A stretch of DNA of 64,000 nucleotides from Nannocystis pusilla (lineage in GTDB: Bacteria; Myxococcota_A; Polyangia; Nannocystales; Nannocystaceae). The notes under the pieces are model-generated. The model ran no database searches. It was not told the origin of the DNA and saw only the letters and a program-made list of their open reading frames with translations. Shown here one piece after another: positions 49,762 through 58,777 of this stretch (positions are counted from its first letter, which is position 1; each line of letters begins with the position of its first letter). The stretch covers positions 62,001-126,000 of the forward strand of contig NZ_JAIRAU010000036.1 of assembly GCF_020073745.1 (NCBI RefSeq). The letters run 5' to 3'. The translations under genes were made by a program, and so were the position numbers.

Positions 49762-50513
49762 AATCCCCCGACCGTCCCACCGACCTCGACATCAACCGCA
49801 CCGGCATCTTCCTGTCGCCGCTCGACGGCCCGGCCACCGTCGAGGCCGCGCGTCAGAGCCGCCCGACCTCGCCAGGCACCGAGCAGGAGCTCGCCGAGCT
49901 GCGCCGGCAGTTCGCCGAGGAGGCGCACCCGATCGGTCACATGCCGCCGCCGCTGGCCGTGCGCGCGGTGCTGCAGGAGTTCAAGGGCCTCATCCACGGC
50001 CACCGGTACGGGGTGCTGCTCGACAAGCTCGGCGAGCGGCTGGCGTTCGAGCGCACCGGCGTGCGCCTGTTCGACGCGCTCATCGTCAAGCTCGAGGCCC
50101 AGGACACGTGGGACGGCGGCCCGACGCTCGAGACGCTGGTCGAGTTCCGCGGCGACGAGGCCAATCACTTCACGCTGATCCACGAGGTCCTGGTCCACCT
50201 CGGCGCCGACCCGACGGTCGTCACGCCGTCGGCCGACCTCGTCGGCGTCGAGAGCCTGGGCCTCCTGCAGACGATCGCCGACCCGCGCACGACCCTGGCG
50301 CAGAGCCTCCACGCGCAGATGATCGCCGAGCTGGTCGACGCCGCGGGCTGGGATCAGCTGTGCATGCTCGCCGGCGTCGTCGACCAACAGCCGCTGGCCG
50401 CGAGGTTCCGCGCCGCGCACGCGCAGGAGGTCCATCACCGCGACACGGTGATCGCGTGGCTCAATCGCCACGCCGAGCTCGCGGCGCTGGGGGAGCTCAA
50501 GTACAGCGCCTGA
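49758..50513 (+). CDS. Ferritin-like domain protein, second gene of the operon
   Basis: 251 residues, ATG 49758 overlapping the previous stop by four bases. N-terminal 50 residues are unstructured and Pro/Ser-rich. Di-iron-type helices: LIVKLEAQDTW, FRGDEANHFTLIHEVLVHLG, SLHAQMIAELVDAAGW and AHAQEVHHRDTVIAWLNRH (about 222). The E-x2-H motifs are intact. It pairs with the upstream ferritin-like gene and may form a heteromeric complex with it. The 3' end is convergent with the Topo III-RecQ gene (5-bp gap). Confidence 0.78.
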   Translation: MKSPDRPTDLDINRTGIFLSPLDGPATVEAARQSRPTSPGTEQELAELRRQFAEEAHPIGHMPPPLAVRAVLQEFKGLIHGHRYGVLLDKLGERLAFERTGVRLFDALIVKLEAQDTWDGGPTLETLVEFRGDEANHFTLIHEVLVHLGADPTVVTPSADLVGVESLGLLQTIADPRTTLAQSLHAQMIAELVDAAGWDQLCMLAGVVDQQPLAARFRAAHAQEVHHRDTVIAWLNRHAELAALGELKYSA

Positions 50514-50518
50514 TCGCG

Positions 50519-53500
50519 TCAATCGTCGTCGCCGCCCGGCGCTCGCTTGCGCTTCGTGGCGGTCTTGCGCCGGGTCGACGGGCGCTTCGCGGTCTTGCGC
50601 CGGGTCCGCGTCCGCTTGCTCGCGGCGGCCCGCCCGGACTTCTTGGCCGGCGGCGGCTTCGGCAGCTTGAGCCCGACGGCGGTCGCCTCGTGCGAGCGGC
50701 CGGCGGCGGTCAGCGTGGCCCGCTCGAACGGGATGACCTTGCCGCGCTTGGTGAACGAGGCCTCCTCGATCGTCACCAGGCCCGCGGCGACCAGGCCGCC
50801 GAGCAAGTGCTCGAACGAGCGGCGATCGACGTCGCCGGCGGGGAAGGTGTCGCGGTGCAGCCGGCCGGTGGCCTGCCCGTCGGCGGCGGCCAGGGCGGCG
50901 AGGAGGCGCGCCACGTGGAGCCTTTCGCTCGCGCTCGGCGCCCGGAATTCCTGGGCGATGCAACGATCGGGGGCACACACGTCGCACAGGCCGCAGGGCT
51001 CGCCGCCGTCCTCGCGATCGCCGAAGTGACGGATCAGGTGGACCATGCGGCAGCCGTGGGCGCCGGCGAAGCGGGCCATGAGCTGGAGCTGGGCCTCCTT
51101 GTGCGCGCGCTGAGCCTCGTAGCCGGCGCTCCAGCCGGCGGCGCCCTTGACGATCTCGCCGCCCTCGGTCTCGACCGCGCCGCCGTGGACGATGAGTTTC
51201 TCGAGGGCCCGCTCGAACGCCTCGCGCCCGGCGCGGCTGCGCTTCTTGTTGAGCGTCGCGCGCGGCGTCGGCGTCTTCGGCAGCCGGGTGTAGATGGCGG
51301 CGAGCGTCTTCGGCTCGGGGTAGTCGCGCTCGTGGAAGAACTCGTGGGTCTTGCGATCGACGTAGGCGTGCATCAGGATCGCGGTCGCCGGCCGGCCGTC
51401 GCGGCCGGCGCGGCCGATCTCCTGATAATAGCCCTCGAGGCTGCCGGGCAGCGCCGCGTGGATGATCGTGCGCACGTCGGCCTTGTCGATGCCCATGCCG
51501 AACGCGGTGGTGGCGACGATGACCTCGCGCTGGCCGGCGAGGAAGGCCGCCTGGACGCGGTCGCGCTCGTCGTTGCTCATGCCGGCGTGGTAGGCCGCGG
51601 CGAGGCGCGGACCGAGCGCGTCGGCCAGCTCCTCGGCGCTCTTGCGGGTCGCGGCGTACACGATCGCGGGCCGGCGCGCGCGCTCGGACAGGAGCTCGCG
51701 GATCGTCGCGGCGCGCTCGCCCGGGTTGCGCTCGAGCACCTCGATGGCGATGTTGGTGCGGCGAAAGCCGTGGATGAAGCGGGCGGCGTCGCGGAGGCCC
51801 AGCTGCTCGACGATGTCGTCCTGGACGGTGGGCGTGGCGGTCGCGGTGAGGGCGACGATCGGCGCCGGGCGGAGGGCGGGCAGGCGCTGGCCGAGCATGC
51901 GATAGTCGGGGCGGAAGTCGTGGCCCCACTGCGAGATGCAGTGGGCCTCGTCGACGGCGATCAGCGCGGGCGTGCGCCGGGCGAGCATCTCGGGGAAGCC
52001 GGGCACGCGCAGGCGCTCGGGGGCGATGAACAGGAAGTCGAGCTCGCCGGCGAGGTAGGCGACGCAGGCTTGACGTGATTCGAGGCGGCTGCGGCCCGAG
52101 TGGATCCGCTCGGCGCGAAAGCCCTGGGCCGCGAGCCTGGTCGATTGATCTTCCATCAACGCGATGAGCGGGCTAATCACCAGAGTGGTGCCGCCGCGGG
52201 CGATGCCGGGCAGCTGATAACACAACGACTTGCCGGCCCCCGTCGGCATGACCAACAAGAGGTCGCGGCCGCGCGTGGCAGCGCGACAGACGGCCTCCTG
52301 ATAGGGGCGAAAGCCGGGGAAGCCGAACCGCGACTGCAAGAGGGCGCGCAGGTCGCTCGACGCGGGTTCGCGGCGGGGAAACAGGTCGAGGGTGGACGGG
52401 TCGCGCGTGCCCGTGGCGGCCGTGGCGGCACGCTGGCTCGCGGCGTCGCCCGTGCCGCGCGCGAACAGATCGAGCGTGACCGGCTCGCGGGCCCGGGACG
52501 AGCTCGCGGGAGGGGCGGGTGTGGTGATTGGGAGAGCTGGCTCGTTCTGGGCGCTGCGGTTGTTGCGAGGAGCGGCGATTCGCTCGCCCGTGAGCCCGGT
52601 CGGCGGCGGGCTCGGGTCGAGGTCTGGCTCGGCCGCGGCCTTGCGCGGGCGACGAGGGGCGGGTGTGGTGATTGCGAGGTGTTGCTCGCTCTGGGTGTTG
52701 TGAGGAGTGATGATTCGCTGTCCCGGCGAGCTCAAGGGGGCGAGTTCGGGTTCGCTCGCGGCCTTGCGCGTGCGCCGGGGAGCGGGTGCGGTGATTTCGC
52801 GGTCTTGCTCGCTCTGGGTCTCGCGCCCGCTGCGAGGCGTGGTCGTGGAAGGGGCGCCGGGGTCGGAGACGAGCTCCGGTTCGTTCGCGGCCTTTCGCGG
52901 GCGGCGAGGGGCGGGTGTGGTGATTGTGGCGTCTCGCTCGCTCTTTGGCTTGCGCGCGCCGCGAGGGGCGGTCGTCGAAGGGGTGATCGGCGTGCTCGTG
53001 TCGGACGCGAGGACCGGTTCCTCCGCGGCCTTGCGCGCGCGGCGAGGGGCGGTTGTGGCGACGGCGTCTCGCGCGGCGCGGCCCGAGGGGTTGCGGAGCG
53101 GCAACGGCTCGGTCGTGACGCGGCCGACCACGTCGGTCACGAACGACGCGATCTCGGCCATGAAGGTCGAGAGGTCGCCGTCTCCGCGCGACATTCGCTT
53201 GAGCTTGGCCTCCCATTCGCCGGTCATCGCCGGGCTCCGGACCTCGGGGTGGACGACCGAGATCAGGTGGATGCCCTTGTCCGTGGCCGCGAGCGACTTG
53301 CCGTCGCGCACCGCGTATTCGCGGCGGAGCAGCGTCTCGATGATCTGGGCCCGCGTGGCCGGCGTGCCGAGGCCGAGGTCGCGCATCGCCTCGGACAGCT
53401 CCTTCTCCTCGAGCGTCTTGCCGGCCGTCTCCATCGCCGTGAGCAGGGTGGCCTCGGTGTGACGCGGCGGCGGTCGGGTCTGCTTGGCCACGGCCTTCGC

Positions 53501-54997
53501 CTCGAGCACCTGCTGCGGCTGACCGCGGACGAGGCCGGCGGGCAGCGCCTGATCGTCGGTGTCCGACTCGCCCGACCCGGGCTTGCCGCGCGGCTTGGCG
53601 GCCGGCTTGCCGTGACCGACCTCGAGCACCTTCCACCCCGGCTGTTGCACCGCGGTCCCGCGGCTCTCGTAGTGATCGACGATCGCCGGGGCCTCGGCCG
53701 AGGTGATGGTGGTGACGACCGTCGTCGCCGAATAGACGTAGTCGTCGTGCCAGGCGGCCAGGAGGCGCCGGCAGATCAGGTCGTAGAGTTTTTGCTCGTC
53801 GGCGGCGAGCGAGCCGGCGCGGGCCGGCGTGGCGGTCGGCAGGATCGCGTGGTGGTCGGTCACCCGCGCGTCGTCGACGAAGCGGCGGCGGAGCGGGGTC
53901 GTGCCGGTACCGGGGGCGAGCAGGCCGGGGTAGCGATCGGCCACGGCCGCGACCACGGCGCCGAGCGTCGCGGCCACGGCGGTGGAGAGGTGGCGGCTGT
54001 CGGTGCGCGGATAGCTGATCAGCTTGTGCCGCTCGTAGAGCGCCTGCAGCACGTCGAGGGTCCGCTGCGCGCTCATGCCGTAGAGGCGGTTGGCGTGGCG
54101 CTGCAGCTCGGTGAGGTCGTAGAGCAGCGGCGGAGGGATGCTGCGGGTCTCGGCCTTGATCGACGCGATCTGGGCCCGACCGGCGAGCGCGCGGGCGACG
54201 ATCGCCGCCGCCTCCGCGCCGTCGGCCGGGAGGCGCTTGCGCTTGTTCGCGTCGCCGCTGTCCTCGCCCGGCGCCGGCGGCCGGAACCACGTGCCGGCGT
54301 AGGAGCTCGCGGGCGCCGGGGCGTCGGTGAGCGGCTGGAAGCGGGCCACGACCTCGCGGTAGTCCTCGGGGGCGAAGTCGCGGATCGCCAGCTCGCGCTC
54401 GACGAGGATCGCCAGCGTCGGCGTCTGCACGCGGCCGACCGAGATGTCCTCGTCGAGCACCAGGCTGTACGCGCGGGACAGGTTCATGCCGACCAGCCAG
54501 TCGGCGCGGCTGCGGCCGCGCGCGGCGTCGGCGAGGCCGTCGAACTCGGCGCTGCTGCGCAGGCGCGCGAAGCCGTCGCGGATCGCCGCCGGCGTCAGCG
54601 ACGAGATCCACAGGCGCCGGACCGGCTTCTTGCAGCCCGACGCCTCGTAGATGTAGCGGAAGATCAGCTCGCCCTCGCGGCCGGCATCGGTCGCGCAGAT
54701 CACCCCCGTGACCGATGGGTCGCGCAAGATCCGTCGCACCACCGCGAACTGATCGCCGGTGTCCGGCACGACCACCAGCGGGAAGCGCGTCGGCAGCATC
54801 GGCAGGGTGTGCAGGCTCCACCGCTTCCACGCCGGGTCGATCTCGTGCGGCTGGGCCAGCGCGACGAGGTGACCGATGGCCCACGTGACGACGTAGCCGT
54901 CCCCCTCGAACCACCCGTCGCGACGCCGCGTGGCGCCGAGCGCAGCGGCGATGTCGCGGGCGACGGAGGGCTTCTCGGCGAGGACGGCGGTGGTCAC
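50519..54997 (-). CDS. DNA topoisomerase III-RecQ helicase fusion protein
   Basis: 1,492 residues from GTG 54997. The N-terminal about 630 residues are topoisomerase III: TOPRIM ATDAGREGELIFRYI, SVGRVQTPTLAIL, and the catalytic tyrosine in LISYPRTDSRHL (Tyr329). A linker (about 634-880) carries four clear and one degenerate copies of a TTPAPRRPRKAA-type basic motif spaced about 45 residues apart, plus two LDLF motifs. RecQ follows: MPTGAGKSLCYQLP (Walker A), VDEAHCISQWGHDFR, ATAFGMGIDKADVR, GYYQEIGRAGRDG, zinc-binding CGLCDVCAPDRC. An RQC/HRDC-like winged helix and an Arg/Lys-rich histone-H1-like tail close the protein. RecQ with Topo III resolves double Holliday junctions; here both are one chain. 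No second subunit (Rmi1-like) is adjacent. Confidence 0.95.
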   Translation of the reverse strand: MTTAVLAEKPSVARDIAAALGATRRRDGWFEGDGYVVTWAIGHLVALAQPHEIDPAWKRWSLHTLPMLPTRFPLVVVPDTGDQFAVVRRILRDPSVTGVICATDAGREGELIFRYIYEASGCKKPVRRLWISSLTPAAIRDGFARLRSSAEFDGLADAARGRSRADWLVGMNLSRAYSLVLDEDISVGRVQTPTLAILVERELAIRDFAPEDYREVVARFQPLTDAPAPASSYAGTWFRPPAPGEDSGDANKRKRLPADGAEAAAIVARALAGRAQIASIKAETRSIPPPLLYDLTELQRHANRLYGMSAQRTLDVLQALYERHKLISYPRTDSRHLSTAVAATLGAVVAAVADRYPGLLAPGTGTTPLRRRFVDDARVTDHHAILPTATPARAGSLAADEQKLYDLICRRLLAAWHDDYVYSATTVVTTITSAEAPAIVDHYESRGTAVQQPGWKVLEVGHGKPAAKPRGKPGSGESDTDDQALPAGLVRGQPQQVLEAKAVAKQTRPPPRHTEATLLTAMETAGKTLEEKELSEAMRDLGLGTPATRAQIIETLLRREYAVRDGKSLAATDKGIHLISVVHPEVRSPAMTGEWEAKLKRMSRGDGDLSTFMAEIASFVTDVVGRVTTEPLPLRNPSGRAARDAVATTAPRRARKAAEEPVLASDTSTPITPSTTAPRGARKPKSERDATITTPAPRRPRKAANEPELVSDPGAPSTTTPRSGRETQSEQDREITAPAPRRTRKAASEPELAPLSSPGQRIITPHNTQSEQHLAITTPAPRRPRKAAAEPDLDPSPPPTGLTGERIAAPRNNRSAQNEPALPITTPAPPASSSRAREPVTLDLFARGTGDAASQRAATAATGTRDPSTLDLFPRREPASSDLRALLQSRFGFPGFRPYQEAVCRAATRGRDLLLVMPTGAGKSLCYQLPGIARGGTTLVISPLIALMEDQSTRLAAQGFRAERIHSGRSRLESRQACVAYLAGELDFLFIAPERLRVPGFPEMLARRTPALIAVDEAHCISQWGHDFRPDYRMLGQRLPALRPAPIVALTATATPTVQDDIVEQLGLRDAARFIHGFRRTNIAIEVLERNPGERAATIRELLSERARRPAIVYAATRKSAEELADALGPRLAAAYHAGMSNDERDRVQAAFLAGQREVIVATTAFGMGIDKADVRTIIHAALPGSLEGYYQEIGRAGRDGRPATAILMHAYVDRKTHEFFHERDYPEPKTLAAIYTRLPKTPTPRATLNKKRSRAGREAFERALEKLIVHGGAVETEGGEIVKGAAGWSAGYEAQRAHKEAQLQLMARFAGAHGCRMVHLIRHFGDREDGGEPCGLCDVCAPDRCIAQEFRAPSASERLHVARLLAALAAADGQATGRLHRDTFPAGDVDRRSFEHLLGGLVAAGLVTIEEASFTKRGKVIPFERATLTAAGRSHEATAVGLKLPKPPPAKKSGRAAASKRTRTRRKTAKRPSTRRKTATKRKRAPGGDDD

Positions 54998-55092
54998 GGA
55001 GACGGCGCTGGACGCCGCGCTGGCGGCGAACCGCGCGCGACCTTAGCACAGGCGCGCGCGCCGGCCACGGGTACGCGGCCGGCGCCGGACCG

Positions 55093-55113
55093 GCTGTCTG
55101 AAAGGTCATGTGA
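55093..55113. repeat. 14-mer stem-loop motif upstream of the Topo III-RecQ gene
   Basis: CTGTCT-GAAA-GGTCATG with ACATG-type half-sites 14 bp apart. It lies about 100 bp upstream of the GTG at 54997. Confidence 0.5.
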
Positions 55114-55172
55114 TTTCGCAGCGGCGTGAGGAACACGGCCCCGCGCCCGGCAGCGGCGGCGCGCTCGGAGCG

Positions 55173-55194
55173 GCCTGTCCGAAGAGACATGTCA
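55173..55194. repeat. Canonical 14-mer stem-loop motif
   Basis: CCTGTC-CGAAGA-GACATG, the closest match to the consensus in the window. Together with the copy at 55093 it is the only pair right of 38.4 kb. Confidence 0.7.
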
Positions 55195-55902
55195 CGGTGG
55201 AAGGTAGCTCGGGAGACATCGGACCGGAGGCGCGGCCGACCGGTCGGGTGAGAGCTGTCTTTTCGACCAGCTTCGCCATCGCGGCGGCTGCGACTCGAGC
55301 CGACCGCGGGTTCGATCGCCGGCGCCTCTCTCCAGAACATCGGTAGCGAAGCGCAGCGATGGAGTTGCGCGCGCATACCGCACGCGGCCGATGGTGGGCA
55401 ATATCGCCAGTCCGGACCTGGGCAGCGCCGCCTCGGCAGGGACGCGACGGGATGATCGTGACGATGTGCACGGCCTCGTCGCCGGCAGCGGGTGCCGCGA
55501 CCCGGGAGTCGACACGATTCCCCGGCCCGCGACGGCCAGACCGCGACCCGTGGGGGCCCGTGATGGGCAGCGCTCGGGTGCTGCGCGACCCAGTTGCAAG
55601 TCCCGTGGTGGCGGACCAGGTTTGCCAGACCACCTCGGAGATATCGCCGGCGAACGGACGGACGGTTCGCTGCACGTGCTCCACGCGCCGAACCATGGCC
55701 CTTCAGGTCGCGGCCGCTGCGGACGCGGTTCCGACGGCACCCGAGCCGCAGCTCGCTGCTTCGCCGAGGCGTGAGGCCCGAGCAGGGGCCCGTGAGTACG
55801 CGTGACGAACCGCTCGACCGAGACGGTCTCGTCCGCGTGATCCGTTCTCTCCTTCAGATCACCAATTACTGGTTGGATCGCCGCCGACGACGAAAGGTCG
55901 CC

Positions 55903-56868
55903 ATGAAGAACAACGCCCTGATGTCCATCGCCGCCGCGCTCACCGTCCTCGTATCGTGCGACGTCCCCCTGCCGGAGCAGTACCCGCTCGCGAGCAAGAT
56001 CTCGCTGCCCGAGGGTATCGCCTACGACGAGCTGACGTACGGGTTCTTCACCACCGCGATCAACGGCGGCGAGATCAGCCGGATGTCCGCGCTGGGGCAG
56101 GAGCAGGTATTTTACGCGTCCTCCGACCCGATGGTGTCGTTCAGCGGGGCGCACGTCGACGCCGAGCGCCGGCTCCTGTGGGTCTGTCAGGTCGACGTGA
56201 AGACGGACCCGGTGCCGAACTCGAAGGTGGTCGCGTTCGACATCGACGAGGGCACGCTCGTGCGCACCATCGACCTCGGCGAACCGTCGTTCTGCAACGA
56301 CCTGACGACGGACGACGAGGGGACGGTCTACGCGACGGACTCGGCGCTGCCGAACATCTACCGCATCGGCGCCGACGACGAGTTCGAGGTGTTCGCCACA
56401 AGCCCGCTGTTCGCCCCGGTGGCCCCCGGGGTGATGGCGCTCAACGGCCTCGACATCGCGCCGGGGGGCGAGGAGCTGCTGGTCGTCAGGTCGATCCCGG
56501 CGGCGCTGTACCGCGTATCGCTGAGCGATCCGGCGGACATCGCCGAGGTCACGTTCTCCGGCGACCCGTTCGCGCTCCCGGGTGACCCGCGCTTCCCGGG
56601 GCCGGACGGGCTCGAGTTCCTCGGCGACGAGCTCTACGTGATCTACGACGGCGGCGTGCAGCAGCTGAGCTTCACGGGCGACGACTACGCGCAGGCGGTG
56701 GTGCGCACGACGACGGCGGTGCCGACCGGCCTCACCAGCGCGACGGTCGCGGAGGGGCGCCTGTACCTGGTCGACAGCGAGGTCTACCGGGTGATGTACC
56801 AGTTCCAGCAGCCGGAGCTGCCGTTCAAGATCCTGCGCCTCGACGAGTCGCTGTTCGACGGCCCGTGA
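55903..56868 (+). CDS. SMP-30/gluconolactonase-like propeller lipoprotein
   Basis: 321 residues, ATG 55903. Lipobox AALTVLVSC, then a six-bladed propeller of the SMP-30 type: LPEGIAYDELTYGFFTTAINGGEI (family 'EGP-x-W'-like opening blade), AHVDAERRLLWVCQVD, SFCNDLTTDDEGTVYATDSA (the N-D-x-x-x-D calcium-site strand), NGLDIAPGGEELLVVRSIP. A calcium-dependent lactonase role is typical of soluble relatives, but as a lipoprotein it may simply bind ligands. Convergent with the next gene (22-bp gap). Confidence 0.85.
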   Translation: MKNNALMSIAAALTVLVSCDVPLPEQYPLASKISLPEGIAYDELTYGFFTTAINGGEISRMSALGQEQVFYASSDPMVSFSGAHVDAERRLLWVCQVDVKTDPVPNSKVVAFDIDEGTLVRTIDLGEPSFCNDLTTDDEGTVYATDSALPNIYRIGADDEFEVFATSPLFAPVAPGVMALNGLDIAPGGEELLVVRSIPAALYRVSLSDPADIAEVTFSGDPFALPGDPRFPGPDGLEFLGDELYVIYDGGVQQLSFTGDDYAQAVVRTTTAVPTGLTSATVAEGRLYLVDSEVYRVMYQFQQPELPFKILRLDESLFDGP

Positions 56869-56890
56869 GGCTCGAACGGTCGCACCACGC

Positions 56891-57391
56891 TCACCGCGGC
56901 CGCACCGACCTGCAGACCTTCGTGGCGATCTCGACGGTGTCCTTGCGGATCTCGTCGTCCTCGACGGCGACGCAGAACAGGTCGTCCTTGCCGGCGCGGA
57001 TCACCGCCTGCACCATCCGCATCGGATCCGTCGGGAGGGCGAACACCGCCGACCAGCCGCCGTCCCACTGCTCGCTGGACTGCACCTGGACGCTGCTGTC
57101 AGTGTATCCCTTGGCCATGAACGCCGCGACAGTCGGCACATCTACGGTCTCGATGCGGGAGATCCCGATGGTCAGCGCATATCCGTCGAGGCGAATGCTC
57201 TGCGCGTCGACGATGCGCGCCTCGAACCCGGCCGGCACCTCGGCGACGACGCCGATGTGGGCCAGCGCCTCCTCGTGGGGGACCGCCGCGACCCCGCCAT
57301 AGTTCCGGGGCAGGACGTCGTCGTCGGCCGGCGGTGCGGGCTTGGACGCGGCGCCGCAGGCCGCGAGCAGGAGGAGGGGCCAGAAACGCAT
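56891..57391 (-). CDS. Small lipoprotein, unknown
   Basis: 166 residues from ATG 57391. Lipobox MRFWPLLLLAAC, a short Ala/Pro linker and an alpha/beta domain of about 130 residues (VVAEVPAGFEARIVDAQSIRLDGY, TVAAFMAKGYTDSSVQVQSSEQWDGGWSAVF) with one internal Cys pair (LFCVAVEDDEI ... KVCRSVR). No family recognised. Confidence 0.78.
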   Translation of the reverse strand: MRFWPLLLLAACGAASKPAPPADDDVLPRNYGGVAAVPHEEALAHIGVVAEVPAGFEARIVDAQSIRLDGYALTIGISRIETVDVPTVAAFMAKGYTDSSVQVQSSEQWDGGWSAVFALPTDPMRMVQAVIRAGKDDLFCVAVEDDEIRKDTVEIATKVCRSVRPR

Positions 57392-58010
57392 GGGCGAGGC
57401 ATAACCCGCCGCGGCCGGCGCGTCCACCCCGGACCCCGTCTCCCCCCAGCCCCGCCCGCCAGCAACGCGAAGAAGGGCAGCCGTCGATTCACGTGGGGCG
57501 TGCGCTGGGCATGCGCCTGCGAGGATCGTCCTCGAGGTCGAGGGTGTATGGAAACGCGACGATGTCGAACCGCTCGGCCGGCCCGCCGCGTGCCGCTGAT
57601 CTGGCATGGAGGGGCCCGGTGGCCCTCGTCCGCGCAGCCGCGGGGGTCAGGAGCAGGTCGATGTCGAAAGCCTGGTCCATTCGCGGTAAGAGCCTGCTGA
57701 TCGGGCCGGGTCTAGCATGGAGCCAGGAGCTCGTGGGGATGCTCCATTGAAAATCATAGTAGTCGGCGAGACGCCCCCGGATGCTCCACGACGCCGAGCC
57801 CTGCTCGACGCTCCTGGTGATGGGCCCTCGACAGGCGCTCGTTCTTCAAGCGACGACGGCCATCAGGAGCCTGATGGATGCCTGCCCAGAACTCTTCCAT
57901 AGGCGGTGCATAATCGCGCGAGGCGTAGCATTATGGGCGGGGTAATTCGTTGTATTGGTGAGGCTGCCAGATGACAGTGGTGCGAATATACGCGAGCCAA
58001 TTTTTTGCGT
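57392..58010. other. Intergenic stretch leading into a lower-GC island
   Basis: 619 bp without a supportable gene. Base composition falls visibly from about 57720 on (GAAAATCATAGTAG, ATAATCGCG ... GTAGCATTATGG), marking the left edge of an acquired segment. An amidase-like reading exists on the minus strand at 57489-57680 but is rejected (see below). Confidence 0.5.
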
Positions 58011-58038
58011 TTGACTTTCTTTATGGCCGATGTAAGGT
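58011..58038 (+). promoter_or_regulatory. Sigma-70-like promoter of the small secreted gene
   Basis: TTGACT (58011-58016), a 16-bp spacer and TAAGGT (58033-58038), about 35 bp ahead of the ATG at 58073 and preceded by an A/T run (CAATTTTTTG). It is the most standard-looking promoter in the window, in line with the foreign composition of the gene it serves. Confidence 0.45.
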
Positions 58039-58072
58039 TCGCGCGGTCGCAACAGCCTGTTGGAGGACAGCT

Positions 58073-58501
58073 ATGCGAAAGCTCACGGCGGTTTGTGCCT
58101 CTGTCTATGTGCTACTCGCCGCGCAAGTCGCTCATGCCGCAAACGTGTACGTGACGTGGGTCTGTGCAACGGATGATAGTGACGACTCACTCGATTGCAC
58201 GCCGCGTTACGAAGACGCCTATCAGGACGCTACTGGTGCCTGGGTGATTCCTATCGCTGAAGGAGACACGGTCTACTTCCGGGTCTCCGACCTCTTGCGA
58301 CCCGTTGGGGGAACTGTCGTCGTCTCTGGAAAGACCGAGTACGAGGACCCCAGCGAGGCCAACAGGACCAAATCGGGCTCCATAGCGACATCTCCGGGCG
58401 AGACTGACGAGCTGGATCTGGTCCTCGAGATTGAGGGGCAGACGAGCGCCAAGGTCTACAAGGGTCGCCGGAACGTCAAGATCGATTATCAGGGGGGCTG
58501 A
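58073..58501 (+). CDS. Small secreted protein of lower GC, likely acquired
   Basis: 142 residues, ATG 58073 preceded by GGAGGA. Signal peptide RKLTAVCASVYVLLAAQVAHAA with an AHA-A cleavage site, then a mature beta-rich protein (NVYVTWVCATDDSDDSLDC, AYQDATGAWVIPIAEGDTVYFRVSD, LDLVLEIEGQTSAKVYKGRRN) with one likely disulfide. The cupredoxin-like 'EGDTVYFRV' strand suggests a small immunoglobulin-like or cupredoxin-like sandwich without visible copper ligands. Codon use is markedly less GC-biased than in neighbouring genes, supporting horizontal acquisition. Confidence 0.75.
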   Translation: MRKLTAVCASVYVLLAAQVAHAANVYVTWVCATDDSDDSLDCTPRYEDAYQDATGAWVIPIAEGDTVYFRVSDLLRPVGGTVVVSGKTEYEDPSEANRTKSGSIATSPGETDELDLVLEIEGQTSAKVYKGRRNVKIDYQGG

Positions 58502-58777
58502 GCGCAGCTTACAGCTCTACCGCTCGTAACGACGGCTCAATGGTTTCGAGCAGGTGTCGGCGAGCGCAGGGGGGGCGCGCGGTGACCACGGCGACGAGCC
58601 GTGCGACGCTCACCTCAACCGCAGCCTCGGCACCGGTGTCGTGCAGAAGTTCATGACCCAGCCCCTGGCGCTCGTCCAGGGCCTGGCCGTCTCGGCGCTC
58701 GCCTCCTCTCCTGTTGAAAGTGCGGCGCGATCACACATTGTGCAATCGTGGCAAAGATTCCGAACACCGGCCGCGGC

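Larger units (their letters stand above)
54998..55902. other. Long non-coding stretch with two motif hairpins
   Basis: 905 bp in which no open frame has a ribosome-binding site, a domain or plausible codon use on both ends. It holds two stem-loop motifs near its left end (55093, 55173). The middle (about 55330-55800) is less GC-biased and may contain a decayed gene or an unrecognised RNA, but I could not match it to a tRNA or known element. Confidence 0.5.

Noticed and set aside
55359..55805. 148-residue plus-strand frame in the long gap
   Set aside because: No ribosome-binding site, no domain and no consistent codon bias; probably chance absence of stops.
57489..57680. Minus-strand amidase-like fragment (DIDLLLTPAAA)
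   Set aside because: The resemblance is limited to about 15 residues, no upstream amidase signature is found in any frame, and composition can explain it.
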